Source: Hypomesus transpacificus (Eukaryota > Chordata > Actinopteri > Osmeriformes > Osmeridae). Taken from it: a DNA stretch of 64,000 nt. Within the stretch, counting starts at the first letter, position 1. Each line of letters opens with the position of its first letter. Positions 11,055 through 24,496 of the stretch are shown here, in pieces. Location: assembly GCF_021917145.1 (NCBI RefSeq), contig NC_061074.1, positions 11,475,051 to 11,539,050 of the forward strand, given 5' to 3'. The notes beneath the pieces are model-generated. The model was not told the origin of the DNA. It was given only the letters and a program-made list of their open reading frames with translations, and made no database searches. The translations under genes and the position numbers were made by a program.

Positions 11055-11616
11055 TACCAGTTTTTCTCCATTGCTTTGGCTCAATTCTTGAAACAGAAAT
11101 GACATTCTCAAAGCTCCACGTGCATTTAGCAAAATAGCCTTTATGGTTCAGCACAACTACATAGATCACCTTCAAAAGGTCATATCTCAACCAAAACAGT
11201 TAACTCATGCTTCAAAACCAAATCATTTTCTCATATAAATAGTCAGTGCCCCCAAAATGAAAAGTTCCTTCTCGATTGCTTTGGCTCGATCATCTCTCGA
11301 GAAAAAAGAGGACATTCTCAAACCTTTAAATACATTTGCCAAAATAACCCAGATGGTTCAGAAAAACACCATGGAACACCTGCAAAGGGTCATCTCTTTC
11401 CTAAAACAGACAACTTATCAGTCAAGACTAAATCCTTTTCTCATACAAATAGTCAGTGTCCCCAAGATAAAAAGTCCCTATGGCATTGTGTAAACACTGC
11501 AGGTCAAAATGTTTTGATGTTTTGTCAGTATGGCAGTGGACCTTAGAAACATCCCTCATGTACACTGTGCTACAGTTACTGAAGTAGATGTTTTCTTTCC
11601 AGAATACAATGTGTCT

Positions 11617-12013
11617 CCATCTACATTTATTCATTTAGCAGATGCTTTTACCCAAAGCGACTTCCAAGAGAGCTTTACTAGAGTGCATAGGTCACTGATC
11701 ATAACAACACGATAGCCCCAAACATTTCGGGTGGCCAAAACATGAAGCATACATTGTGAAAAACCCAAATACAGCAAGTGCCAAAGAGAAGAACCATAAG
11801 AGCATGTAGCCAAACAAGTTACAACTAAACAACATGAACCTCAAAAGTGCAAGAGTGTACCTGTAGAAAAGCAAGCAACAATACTGTAATGTATGCTTCA
11901 TGTTTTGGCTAACCACAATGTTGTTGGGGGCTATCTCGTTGTTTAGGACCATTGACCTATGCACTTTTGTAAAGCTCACTCTTGGAAGTCGCTTTGGATA
12001 AATGTAAATGTGT
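11617..12013. repeat. Foldback repeat nested in the mariner
   Basis: The left arm has catttagcagatgctttta and aaagcgacttccaagag. The right arm is its inverted counterpart, ending cttggaagtcgctttgg. The arms pair over about 80 bp around a middle of about 220 bp. Related copies lie at 61004-61262 and 62545-62645. No coding capacity was seen. Confidence 0.7.
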
Positions 12014-12436
12014 ATCAAACATAAAAACGATTACAGTAATTCAAGAGTAGCCTACAAGGTTTCACATCACATATTGCACTTACACTGCCATGGAAATTGT
12101 TACTGTAATTGCCATACATCATGGTTACTGTAACAGGAAAAGTGTACAGCACAGTATACTTTCATACAATAAGCACATCAAAACTAACATTATGTATAAC
12201 CTACACTAGTAGTATGAGTAACCACAGTAAGTTTCGGGCAAGTGACACTTTCCTAGTCAGAGTTAGCAGGGGGTGCATTACAGTAAGCCCGGCATGAAAT
12301 GCACCTCCTCTATTGTCTGTTCTGTATATCCCAGCATCAAATGATTCCTATTGTACACTGAGGGGACTAGTATGAGTAACCACGGTACTTTTCAGGCATC
12401 TGACCCTTTCCTAGTCAGAGTTGCAGAGGGTGCATT

Positions 12437-13084
12437 TCATGGCCAGAAGGAAACACATACAGTAAGAAAGTAACGCAAAGCTGGAGTTTCACTAGTTGTC
12501 GTCCTCACTCTCCTGCTCATCCTCGCGCTCCTGTCTGTCTGGCCACAGATTTCATTGACATCACATCTGACGTTCTCCCTTGCCATGCAACAGGGGAAGA
12601 ATCGTTGTGCATGCCTCAACAATCCCCTACACTGATCTGCTGTGACATCATCACAAGCAGCATCCATTGTCTGGAGCAGGGAGCTCTGGTTTTGAGCCTG
12701 ATGCTCATAAACCCTCCACCTCCATGCAGAAAAAAACCTCCTGGATAGGACTAAGGAATGGGAAGTCAGGTGATATGAGCAGCATCAGCATTCTTTGATG
12801 GGCAGTGAACCCTAATGAGTGGGCGACGGTGGAAGCTTTCAATGTCCCACACAATGACAAATGTAAGAAAGTGAGGCCCTACCAAACCCCTCTCATGTAG
12901 AGGGATAAGATCGGAGTGCAGGCGGTCCAAGGACACCAGGAGTGTCTAGGTATTGTATGGGCCAAGACTGGGAATGTGGGTGACTACACCATTCTCTGAA
13001 ATGGCAGCACAAACAGTGATGTTTCCCCCGAGCTGGCCTGGGACAAGCTCTATATATTTGATGGAAGCATTTATACTGCTGCAT
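12437..13084 (-). pseudogene. IS630/Tc1-mariner transposase, C-terminal half, decayed
   Basis: The minus strand reads a GKHHCLCCHFREW-type stretch (shifted frame of a GGNITVCAAISE block), then FVIVWDIESFH, which holds the second catalytic Asp of the DDE/D triad. Later come MDAACDDVTADQCRGL and LRHAQRFFPCC near the C terminus. The frames change between these blocks and stops occur before the final Glu region, so no enzyme can be made. The N-terminal half is missing from this element. Confidence 0.75.
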
Positions 13085-13805
13085 AGCTCCTGTCAGCTAA
13101 CTAAACTTACTGTGTGATTGGTGATCGGATGTGAACCATGTTTTTCATGGTATTATGTGCCTGAAAGACTTTGACAGTGGAGTGAACTATTGTGCAGGTG
13201 ATGATGTACACAAGGAAATTAGGCCAATATGGTTTGGAGAGAACAACCACTTGACTGAGAAACAAAAGTCAGTTTAGACCAGCAAGATATTTTCAATTGA
13301 TAGTTGGCCTAATTGAAGGCAATTATACCTAACCATTTCAAAGATGTGCTAAATCATTTGAAATGTGTGCAAACTGTAGGCAATTGCACTTGTCATTTAC
13401 AAGGATGTGCTAATACAATTGCAATTTGATTACGTAAAGGAATGAAAAATTCCAATCTGTTGTGAACAAGTGCCCAGCGGTTTGGAGGTTTGCACATGTT
13501 GTTTTGAGAATGTCATTTCTGTTTCGTGAAATGAGCCAAAGCAATGGAGAAAAATTGTAATATTACAAGGGCGAAATCTGTCATTAATGGTTTAACCAAA
13601 AGAAAGAATTTGCTGGAAGGGAAATAATGGTAGAAATGTGGGAAAGTTAGAGTAGAAAGTTGTGTCCAGTCAATCTTGAGTCTTATGTAATGAGTTTGTG
13701 TGACAAAGACAGTTGGTTCCTTTACACCAACTAATAAGTATCCAAAGTGGACCTTTTTTTATTCAGTCCACTACGTTTTCAACCAAAACATACAACCGCA
13801 ATTTA

Positions 13806-14466
13806 CAGTTTTTCACAATTGTTAACACACAAAAAGCAAAACTTTAAGTTGAAGGGCAATTGTCAAAACACTACACACAATGTTCAGTTGTTGCACACTT
13901 CTCAAGTAAAGTCTCAAAGCATCGACCTACAACACACAACTATTCAAATCTCTAAACACTCAGGTCTGGTGAGCAATTTGCGATCAGGACTGCAGCATAA
14001 AAAGGGCCTTGAGCTTCTGTTTTGTTTGGTGAACAATGGAGAACTTAGAACATATCAACAACCAGAGAAGGAGAGGGGTAAGAGTGAGAGTAGGAAGAGG
14101 ACAAGGAAGAGGATGACAAGGAGGAGGAAGAAGAGGAGAAGAAGAAGGAGGTGGAGGAGAAAGAAGAAGGAGAGCGGTGATCTCTAATGAGATTTGGGCC
14201 ACCGTGGTTGACCATGTGCTCAACCATGGTTTGAGCATGAGGGAGGCTGGCCAGAGGGTCCAACCAAATCTCAGCCGCTTCACAGTTGCTGCCATCATTA
14301 CAAACTTTAGAATGGAGAACAGGTATGAATTAGATTTGCCTTGTGTACTGAAATATTGCATATCAATAGAATACAGTGTGGTCACTGTATTTGTATATTG
14401 CCGGACTGAAAGAGAACCACGACCATGCCACATTCAGAAACATCCAGACCGTTACCCTTTTTTAAA
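13806..14466 (+). mobile_element. Tc1-like element, left half only (made by tandem duplication)
   Basis: It starts with TIR cagtttttcacaattgttaa after a TA. It includes the start of the transposase (MENLEHINNQ, a Gly/Arg-rich stretch, then ISNEIWATVVDHVLNHG and VQPNLSRFTVAAII) with a donor after NFRMENR. It ends where the dispersed repeat and then the duplication breakpoint begin, so no right TIR is present. Confidence 0.8.
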
Positions 14467-14598
14467 ACATTTTATTTCACCTTTATTTAGCCAGGTAGGC
14501 TAGTTGAGAACAAGTTCTCATTTACAACTGCGACCTGGCCAAGATACAGCATAGCAATAAGACACATACAACAGAGTTTCACATAGAATAACAAACAT
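14467..14598. repeat. Dispersed repeat, truncated copy
   Basis: It begins ttttatttcacctttattta and is cut by the tandem-duplication breakpoint. It is identical in layout to the start of 16477-16790. Confidence 0.75.
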
Positions 14599-14600
14599 GG

Positions 14601-16612
14601 ACAACAGGGGAAGAATCGTTGTGCATGCCTCAACAATCCCCTACACTGATCTGCTGTGACATCATCACAAGCAGCATCCATTGTCTGGAGCAGGGAGCTC
14701 TGGTTTTGAGCCTGATGCTCATAAACCCTCCACCTCCATGCAGAAAAAAACCTCCTGGATAGGACTAAGGAACGGGGAGTCAGGTGATATGAGCACCATC
14801 AGCATTCTTTGATGGGCAGTGAACCCTAATGAGTGGGCGACGGTGGAAGCTTTCAATGTCCCACACAATGACAAATGTAAGAAAGTGAGGCCCTACCAAA
14901 CCCCTCTCATGTAGAGGGATAAGATCGGAGTGCAGGCGGTCCAAGGACACCAGGAGTGTCTGGGTATTGTATGGGCCAAGACTGGGAATGTGGGTGACTA
15001 CACCATTCTCTGAAATGGCAGCACAAACAGTGATGTTTCCCCCGAGCTGGCCTGGGACAAGCTCTATATATTTGATGGAAGCATTTATACTGCTGCATAG
15101 CTCCTGTCAGCTAACTAAACTTACTGTGTGATTGGTGATCGGATGTGAACCATGTTTTTCATGGTATTATGTGCCTGAAAGACTTTGACAGTGGAGTGAA
15201 CTATTGTGCAGGTGATGATGTACACAAGGAAATTATGCCAATATGGTTTGGAGAGAACAACCACTTGACTGAGAAACAAAAGTCAGTTTAGACCAGCAAG
15301 ATATTTTCAATTGATAGTTGGCCTAATTGAAGGCAATTATACCTAACCATTTCAAAGATGTGCTAAATCATTTGAAATGTGTGCAAACTGTAGGCAATTG
15401 CACTTGTCATTTACAAGGATGTGCTAATACAATTGCAATTTGATTACGTAAAGGAATGAAAAATTCCAATCTGTTGTGAACAAGTGCCCAGCGGTTTGGA
15501 GGTTTGCACATGTTGTTTTGAGAATGTCATTTCTGTTTCGTGAAATGAGCCAAAGCAATGGAAAAAAATTGTAATATTACAAGGGCGAAATCTGTCATTA
15601 ATGGTTTAACCAAAAGAAAGAATTTGCTGGAAGGGAAATAATGGTAGAAATGTGGGAAAGTTAGAGTAGAAAGTTGTGTCCAGTCAATCTTGAGTCTTAT
15701 GTAATGAGTTTGTGTGACAAAGACAGTTGGTTCCTTTACACCAACTAATAAGTATCCACAGTGGACCTTTTTTTATTCAGTCCACTACGTTTTCAACCAA
15801 AACATACAACCGCAATTTACAGTTTTTCACAATTGTTAACACACAAAAAGCAAAACTTTAAGTTGAAGGGCAATTGTCAAAACACTACACACAATGTTCA
15901 GTTGTTGCACACTTCTCAAGTAAAGTCTCAAAGCATCGACCTACAACACACAACTATTCAAATCTCTAAACACTCAGGTCTGGTGAGCAATTTGCGATCA
16001 GGACTGCAGCATAAAAAGGGCCTTGAGCTTCTGTTTTGTTTGGTGAACAATGGAGAACTTAGAACATATCAACAGAGGAGGAGAGGGGTAAGAGTGAGAG
16101 TAGGAAGAGGACAAGGAAGAGGATGACAAGGAGGAGGAAGAAGAGGAGAAGAAGAAGGAGGTGGAGGAGAAAGAAGAAGGAGAGCGGTGATCTCTAATGA
16201 GATTTGGGCCACCGTGGTTGACCATGTGCTCAACCATGGTTTGAGCATGAGGGAGGCTGGCCAGAGGGTCCAACCAAATCTCAGCCGCTTCACAGTTGCT
16301 GCCATCATTAGAAACTTTAGAATGGAGAACAGGTATGAATTATATTTGCCTTGTGTACTGAAATATTGCATATCAATAGAATACAGTGTGGTCACTGTAT
16401 TTGTATATTGCAGGACTGAAAGAGAACCACGACCATGCCACATTCAGAAACATCCAGACCGTTACCCTTTTTTAAAACATTTTATTTCACCTTTATTTAG
16501 CCAGGTAGGCTAGTTGAGAACAAGTTCTTATTTACAACTGCGACCTGGCCAAGATACAGCATAGCAATAAGACACATACAACAGAGTTTCACATAGAATA
16601 ACAAACATGATA
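14601..16612. repeat. Right copy of the 2.0-kb tandem duplication
   Basis: The junction at about 14594-14602 joins aacaaacatg, from inside the dispersed repeat, to acaacagggg, from inside the mariner transposase. Only this copy continues into the complete right half of the Tc1-like element. A transposase half equivalent to 12437-13084 recurs at about 14600-15098. Confidence 0.9.
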
Positions 16613-17698
16613 AGCACAGTAATTACAAATAAAACAGTTAAACACTGAGGATAAAAGTGCAGGTAGAAATACTGGAGTGCAATGGAGCAAGATTAAATAA
16701 ATAAATCAATACACTATTGGTGTGAGGTAGGGAGATGAAAGTCTCCAACTTCAGAGACCTTTGTAATATGTTCCAGTCATTGGCAGCAGAGACTCAGCAG
16801 ACTCTCTACACTGTACCGTGTTCTCCACAGGAATGCCATGCAGATGAAACAAGTGTTCAGGGTTCTATTCGACCGGAACACATCAAGGAGTCACGGCAAG
16901 AGTTTGTAAGTCCCATACATTCAGCACTGACACGTGCATGTATTGCACCTGTAATGTGTCTCACTGTACCCCACTGTGTTGGCCCATCTGTGTCCATACT
17001 ATACAGTAACTTGCATTATCATGCTGTCTGTTCCAGCAGATCCAGGAGCGTGACACAGCTAATGATCTATATGAATACATGAATACATGTTCATTGATGA
17101 GGTTGGATTCAACCTGGTCAAGAGGAGGCGCCGGGGCAGCAATGTCATTGGCCAGCGCACCATTGTTGAGGTCCCTGCTGAGTGTGGTGGGAACATCACT
17201 TTGTGTGCTGCAATGGGTTGAGCAGGCCCGTTGACTGTACTGTACTGTTCTAAAAATTAAACTTTTTTTTTGCTGCATATGTGTGCTGTTTTATGTTTGA
17301 CTATGAATAAAATGTGGCCTACACTGAGACATTTTACAAAAGTTGAAATGGCTCATTCTCCAGAGTCAGTCATTCATATGGTGTGTTCCATTTTAAGAAT
17401 TGTGTTTTCAATTTTGCACTACTGTGTGCTGTGAATGCTTGGTAGTGTGCAGCAAATGCTTTTTGTGTGTACTGTTATGAATCGTATGTGTGTGTCATTT
17501 GAAAATATGGCTGTGTGTACCAAATGAGAACACAAGTTGCATTCTGTGAACAAGTGAGATATTTGATGGCAAAGAGTGCTCTTGCAAAGGGAGTGTCAGG
17601 TTTAGCATTTTGTGTGTGAGGTTTTCAGTTTTGTGTGTGCAGTTATGAGAAAGACGTTATTGTTTTGAAAAACGTGTGTTAACAATTGTGAAAAACTG
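15820..17698 (+). mobile_element. Tc1-like (IS630 superfamily) transposon with split transposase
   Basis: The TIRs are cagtttttcacaattgttaa and its inverse, flanked by TA at 15818-15819 and 17699-17700. The empty site in R4 (about 55500) reads gcaatttaagt with one TA. The transposase is in pieces: N-terminal helix-turn-helix block ISNEIWATVVDHV, then RMKQ-type residues near 16855, then FIDEVGFNLVKRRRRG with the first catalytic Asp at about 17085-17210, ending early after CAAMG. The second Asp and Glu are missing and a 0.3-kb repeat interrupts the gene. It is defective. Confidence 0.88.
16477..16790. repeat. Dispersed repeat interrupting the Tc1-like transposase
   Basis: It starts with ttttatttcacctttattta and ends with ccagtcattggcagcagag. 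The uninterrupted version is visible in the reversed copy near 45195-45215 (gttaccctctctacac). The sequence resembles a common salmoniform dispersed repeat. The class is not certain from sequence alone and the target duplication is at most a few bases. Confidence 0.7.
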
Positions 17699-17884
17699 TA
17701 ATTAAAATGGACATTCAAATGAAAATAGCAAATTATGCAGTTCTAATTATGATGCTACACAAGCTAGTTTTACAGTAATTCCCTCAACATGCAATTACGT
17801 AATTTCCAGATGTGATAAGTTGCCATTTATTCGTAGGGTAAAGAAGGTTGCAGTCTAGAAGACACTCTACTCTCAGAAAGCCAA

Positions 17885-20287
<2,403 letters not shown>

Positions 20288-20830
20288 CTAGACAGGCAAA
20301 TCATAAGAAGTGTTTTAAATACAAGATTCAAAAGTAAAAATCAGCAGACCAGCAAACATTTTTACCCCTGACTTCAAAACTGTTTAAAATGTGGCCCTCT
20401 ACAAAGTGATTATATCAAATCAAGTTATTTGTATAGCCCTTCTTACAAACAATGTCACAGATCAGATGAGCACATATATATATATGGGGATGAGCCTGTA
20501 TCTCTCATCAATTTAACAAAGATCCACTTATGCGATCCTGAAAGGTGAGCCAACAATGAAGGTAAGTGAAACATGCTACAACATGCTACAACATGCTACA
20601 ACGTCCCAAAAAGATTTGGTCGGGAAGTTGGGTCTGGAGGGTCTCGTATTGGGGACCAACTACAGAAAACCAGAATCTGGGCGAACCAATGAAATTGCCA
20701 GGGCGGGCTTTATACGATGATGGACAGATGATCAACAGTAACGTAATCACCCAAGACACAAAAGAGCGCTTAAGCCAAATTCGTTTTGAACAAACATGGC
20801 TACCGCTGGAGATCTGGGATGTTATGATTC

Positions 20831-21609
20831 TAGCCTGGCTGCCAGCCCAACTTCTCCCCGCCCAAAAGAAATTTGTTCGGGAAATTGGGTCTGGAGGGTC
20901 TCGTATTGGGGACCAACTACAGGAAACCAGAATCTGGGCGAACCAATGAAATTGCCAGGGCGGGCTTTATACGATGATGGACAGATGATCAACAGTAACG
21001 TAATCACCCACGTCACAAAAGAGCGCTTAAGTTGAATTCGTTTTGAACAAACATGGCTACCGCTGGAGATCTGGGATGTTGTGATTCTGCCATCGAGTCT
21101 GTTTTAGAAGACATCAACAGCGCATTAATTTTGAAAGAGGAACAGAGACGCAATCAAGGCATTTGTCGATGGAAAATATGTTTTTGCCGTCCTTCTTACG
21201 GGATTCGGTAAAAGTTTAATTTATCAGCTGGCCCCGATGGAGTTTTAATCCTAAACGGAGAACTTCGTATATGCATTGCCCTTTATTGTTTCGCTCAAAA
21301 AGGTTGACCGTGTGAACAAGTACTCTCCCTACCCTTAAATTAATTTTACAACACCGGCAAAAATTGTTTGTATTCATTCTTCAAGCATACTTCAAGTCTG
21401 CTTGTAGTTTAGTTCTGTTGACAACAACTATGCGGTGCTTAACATACGTCACATACTCTGTTGCTCTGATTGGTTGTAGATCTATCCAATTGAGCGAAGA
21501 GGCGTTTCTTTTCCAGGCTTGTTTGAAACACTCCCTGTAGTCAAAGCCCAACGGAGAATTCTCAGACTCATATTCTGACTAGAATTATGAGTATGACAAC
21601 ATCAGGCTA
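20831..21609. mobile_element. Nested K element with 9-bp target duplication
   Basis: It starts tagcctggctgcc and ends gacaacatcaggcta, so the termini are inverted TAGCCTG. The 9-bp repeat ttatgattc flanks it at 20822-20830 and 21610-21618. It landed inside the helicase exon of the outer copy and itself holds the same exon (21052-21250). Confidence 0.85.
21052..21250 (+). pseudogene. RecQ-like DNA helicase N-terminal exon, captured (nested copy)
   Basis: The plus strand begins ATGGCTACCGCTGGAG (MATAGDLGC), followed by LEDINSAL and KEEQR. A 2-bp loss then moves the frame to IKAFVDGKYVFAVL and TGFGKSLIYQLAP. GFGKS is a Walker A motif in RecQ-type context. RecQ helicases are ATP-dependent 3'-5' DNA helicases; the rest of the helicase core is absent, so this is a captured fragment. 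Confidence 0.65.
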
Positions 21610-21618
21610 TTATGATTC

Positions 21619-21870
21619 TGCCATCGAGCCTGTTTTAGAAGACATCGACAGCACATTTATTTTGAAAGAGGAACAGAGACGCAATCAAGGCATTTGTCGA
21701 TGGAAAATATGTTTTTGCCGTCCTTCCTAGGGATTCGGTAAAAGTTAAATTTATCAGCTGGCCCCGATGGTTGCGAAGAAGATGGGACACAATGAAAACC
21801 CAGTGGCCATTGTGGTTTCTCCTTTTCTTTTGTGGAGTTGTAATCCTAAATGGAGAACTTGTTTGTATAT
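21619..21870 (+). pseudogene. RecQ-like DNA helicase exon, captured (outer copy)
   Basis: It continues the exon interrupted by the nested K: LEDI block, KEEQR with the same 2-bp frame change, then KSLIYQLAP out of frame because of a further indel near the Walker loop, then VAKKMGHNENPVAIVVSP, which extends past the nested copy. VVSP is a typical RecQ motif Ia context. The early exon bases (20791-20830, ATGGCTACC onward) lie left of the nested element. Confidence 0.65.
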
Positions 21871-22514
21871 GCATTGCCCTTTATTGTTTCGCTCAAAAAG
21901 GTTGACCGTGTAAACAAGTACTCCCCCTCCCCTTAAATTAATTTTACAACACCGGCAAAAATCGTTTGTATTCATTCTTCAAGCATACTTAAAGTCTGCT
22001 TGCAGTTTAGTCAGTAAAGATTTAGCTGCCTCTCAGTTTAGTTCTGTTGACAACAACTATGCGGCGCTTAACATAGGCTACTCTGTTGCTCTGGTTGCAG
22101 ATCTATCCAATTGAGCGAAGAGGCATTTGTTTTCCAGGCTCGTTTGAAACACGCCTCGTAGTCAAAGCCCAACTGAGAGTTCTCAGACTCATATTCTGAC
22201 TAGAATTATGAGTATGACAACGTCAGGCTACAATGCGAGACCCTCCAGACCCAACTTCCCGACCAAATTTTTTGGGGGCGGGAGAAGTTGGGCTGGCAGA
22301 CAGGCTACCAGACCCTTGCCTGTACTGTGGAACCTGACCAAGCCTTGCCTTCGTTGCTCAGTCCGCCCCCGGTATCGGTTCGTCGACGGCTGATCCGCAT
22401 CCAAATCATGTGGTTAATTTCAATCAGGCTGCACTTATCAGGGCAAGTGCACGAGCACGTCCTACTTCAAAAGGCAGGAAAGGTCGATCACCAAAACCGT
22501 GATTTTCTAACGGT

Positions 22515-22690
22515 ATGATGGCGGAAAAGACGAAAGAGAGAGCGGTGATATTGTCGCCATCTGAGCAAACTATTATAATGAGTCTTTACGAAGACAATAA
22601 GCATATTATTATGGCTAAGTCAAACACCGCTGCCAGAGCAAGACAGGCAGCTTGGCAAAAAAATTTCCGATAAACGAAATGCCTATTTTG
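22515..22690 (+). pseudogene. Myb/SANT-like DNA-binding exon (NAIF1/Harbinger-associated type)
   Basis: ATG at 22515 opens MMAEKTKERAVILSPSEQ, then IIMSLYEDNKHIIMAKSN and ARQAAWQK. This is the pattern of the Myb/SANT-like domain found in NAIF1 and in the second gene of PIF/Harbinger transposons. An A-run (seven A's) shifts the frame after WQK; in the other frame it continues ISDKRNAYFG up to a donor-like gtaaaa at 22691. No partner exon or transposase was found nearby. Confidence 0.55.
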
Positions 22691-23271
22691 GTAAAATGTA
22701 TAGGCTCATCTTTAGTGCCTTATTACCCCGATCAATCAGATCACATTTCTTTAAATGTGCCTGCTGGCAGTAGGCTTAATGGAAATTAATCATCGAATGA
22801 GATCTTGCTAGCGAAAATTATGATATCAACTCTTTCAGAATAAGTATAAAAACAAGGCCAAGAGTAGGCCTATCTAATTGATACGAATTCATAGACACTT
22901 ATGAGGATATATGTAGGCCTACTGAAAGCGCATGTACTAGGGTGATATCAGGTAAAATGGGCCACTTTTTGGTAAATCGTTTGGGACAATAATACATTAT
23001 CATATATGCCTTTTCCGTGTGTTTTTATGATAACTAATGACTGTTTTTGATAATTTTTGTTGAAATGATGTAATGAAATATAATTATTTAGGCCCTACAG
23101 TTCTTGAAACATCAGCTGTGCCAACTTTTTTGGCACAAGCAGTTTCAGGTAAAATGGACCAGCTGTTCAGGTAAAATGGGCCAGTGAAATTGCAAAGGGA
23201 AATAGTAATTTATCATCAATTTAAATTTTAAAACACAGTTGCTTATACAGCCACATAACATTTAAACTGCA

Positions 23272-23778
23272 TTAAACAAACATATTCATATGTGCCATAA
23301 TTTTAAAAATTGCCCTGAAGCCCAGACTCGTCACAGTTCCATATATATTTGACGGTGTGCCCTCAATACCCAGCTTGACCAAAAGGCTCTCATACTGGTT
23401 AAACCACTGGCTAACCACCTCTTTGTTGAGTCCAGCCGCCCATGCTGCAGACAGGACCTCTGGCTTGCGCATCCCAAGCTCTGGGTTGCGCTTTAGAAAG
23501 ATCTTAAACCAGTAATATCCGGCCCTCCCTGCTGTCTTGTAGAAACCAGATATGTTGTTCTTGGCTGCAAAATCAAAGGCCACTTGCTGGACATCACGTT
23601 TTGTGAAGGAAAACTCCCTCTGCGCCAATGTTTTGAGGGTGGCAGCAAGCTCCCTTTCTACCTTCTGTGGAAGGTAGGGCTTCCGCCCTGACACATGTTC
23701 ACTGCCAGTCACCTTTCCACTGATGTGTCTTTGCAGTGGATCACGGCACACCCCATGCTCTTGATAAGAGGTGCACAC
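23272..23778 (-). pseudogene. pogo-like transposase, N-terminal part
   Basis: The conserved block runs from GRKPYLPQKVERELAATL through a helix-turn-helix region to YYWFKIFLKRNPELGMRKPE and VVSQWFNQYESLLVKLGIEG, which matches the CENP-B-type DNA-binding region of pogo/Tigger-family transposases. A likely acceptor (attacag/TGAGTG) starts the exon. A 2-bp expansion in atatat shifts the frame just before WNCDESGLQ, which holds the first catalytic Asp. The DDE core after this is deleted. Confidence 0.78.
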
Positions 23779-24039
23779 TCACTGTAATTCCTTTCTTCTC
23801 TCCCTCCATGTATTCATCTAAGGCCCCCTTCATCCTCTCCTCTTTCCACAGATTGTAATTGTTTGGCATTCCTTTCCATCCCTGTTTTATCTTTGTATCC
23901 TTTCCTCTCTGGTCCTTGCTCCTCTCTTTTCTCTCTCTTCCTTCTCCCTGTCTCCTCTCCTCTCGCTTCCTTCTCGTTTGCCATACTCACTGTACATAAA
24001 ATATCTACTACCATTATTACTGTTGGGGGGGGTCATGGT

Positions 24040-24110
24040 GTGACACACACACACACCTTCACACACACACTCACACACACTCCAACATGTGTGTATGTGT
24101 GTTTGTGAGT
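24040..24110. repeat. (CA)n/(GT)n microsatellite pair in the pogo element
   Basis: A CA tract is followed by a GT tract, forming a potential hairpin. Confidence 0.7.
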
Positions 24111-24496
24111 GACACAGATGATAGCCCATTTCATCTGAAACCATGTTGCCCATTTTACCTCAGTGGGTTAAGGTTAATTGGACCACCAACAAAAACATCA
24201 CTTTTTCAAAAAATATGTTCATATACCAAACTAACAACATTATTTGTGATTGATGCCATCAAGACAGATATTATGCATAGTTTTTTTATGCGCGTGTTTA
24301 AAAAAAAAAAAAGATTTATCATCCTTATAATAGTTTAGTTAGATTTGGTATGCCAGGCTACTTACCATGCAGCTTTCTGGTGCAGGCTTGTTTGAATTAT
24401 TGGCCCGCCCACCATAGCAACCATGAAGCAATCAAATCCCCTGTTACTTGTCAGGGCTGGGACCCCCAAACCTTAAATGACCCATTTTACCTGATA

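Larger units (their letters stand above)
2630..11056 (-). repeat. Tandem unit R1 of the cspp1-like array
   Basis: R1 is the first of four related units in direct orientation. Each has a unique leader (here 2640-2880), a (GA)n tract, cspp1-like exons on the minus strand and about 1 kb of upstream flank. The left edge is truncated relative to R3. The right edge is the TA at 11055-11056, where a mariner sits exactly at the junction with R2. Corresponding positions in R3 lie about 44.2-44.4 kb further right, and identity looks very high by eye. Confidence 0.85.
11057..13557. mobile_element. mariner/Tc1-type transposon at the R1/R2 junction
   Basis: The terminal inverted repeats start ccagtttttctccattgc on the left and caatttttctccattgc on the right (reverse complement), about 55 bp long. 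The flanks are TA at 11055-11056 and 13558-13559. The empty site, gtattaatatt with a single TA, is visible at about 47043 and 55254. The left end has two divergent 170-200 bp subterminal repeats (from 11101 and 11292). Inside are a decayed minus-strand transposase (12437-13084) and a foldback element. Confidence 0.88.
12587..14598. repeat. Left copy of a 2.0-kb direct tandem duplication
   Basis: This copy matches 14601 to about 16610 at a nearly constant offset of 2014 bp, dropping to 2010 after a small indel near 14060. It contains the right half of the mariner, the R2 leader and the left half of a Tc1-like element. By eye only a few mismatches per kilobase are seen, so the event is recent. 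Confidence 0.9.
20582..22307. mobile_element. K element (left-truncated) carrying a RecQ-like helicase exon
   Basis: It opens inside the terminal segment (agatttggtcgggaagttgg). An inverted copy of the same segment closes it at 22231-22307, ending caggcta. A second K copy (20831-21609) is nested within it. The helicase exon lies on the plus strand and restarts after the nested copy. A third family member is at 40902-46105. Short TAGCCTG termini and 9-bp target duplications suggest a Mutator-like mechanism, which is inference. Confidence 0.7.
22948..24494 (-). mobile_element. pogo-type transposon, internally deleted
   Basis: The inverted ends are tcaggtaaaatgggcca on the left and tgacccattttacctga on the right, flanked by TA at 22946-22947 and 24495-24496. 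The left end repeats the ggtaaaatgg motif twice more near 23145-23185, and a partial match lies near 24150. The transposase fragment is on the minus strand. Confidence 0.82.

Noticed and set aside
13747..14187. Lys/Arg-rich open frame (RKKRRRRRRWRRKKK) as a nuclear protein
   Set aside because: It is an out-of-frame reading of the Gly/Arg-rich N terminus of the Tc1-like transposase.
20566..20949. Open frame MKHATTCYNMLQRP as a gene
   Set aside because: It crosses the R2 break and K-element termini and has no conserved domain; it is an accident of nested repeats.
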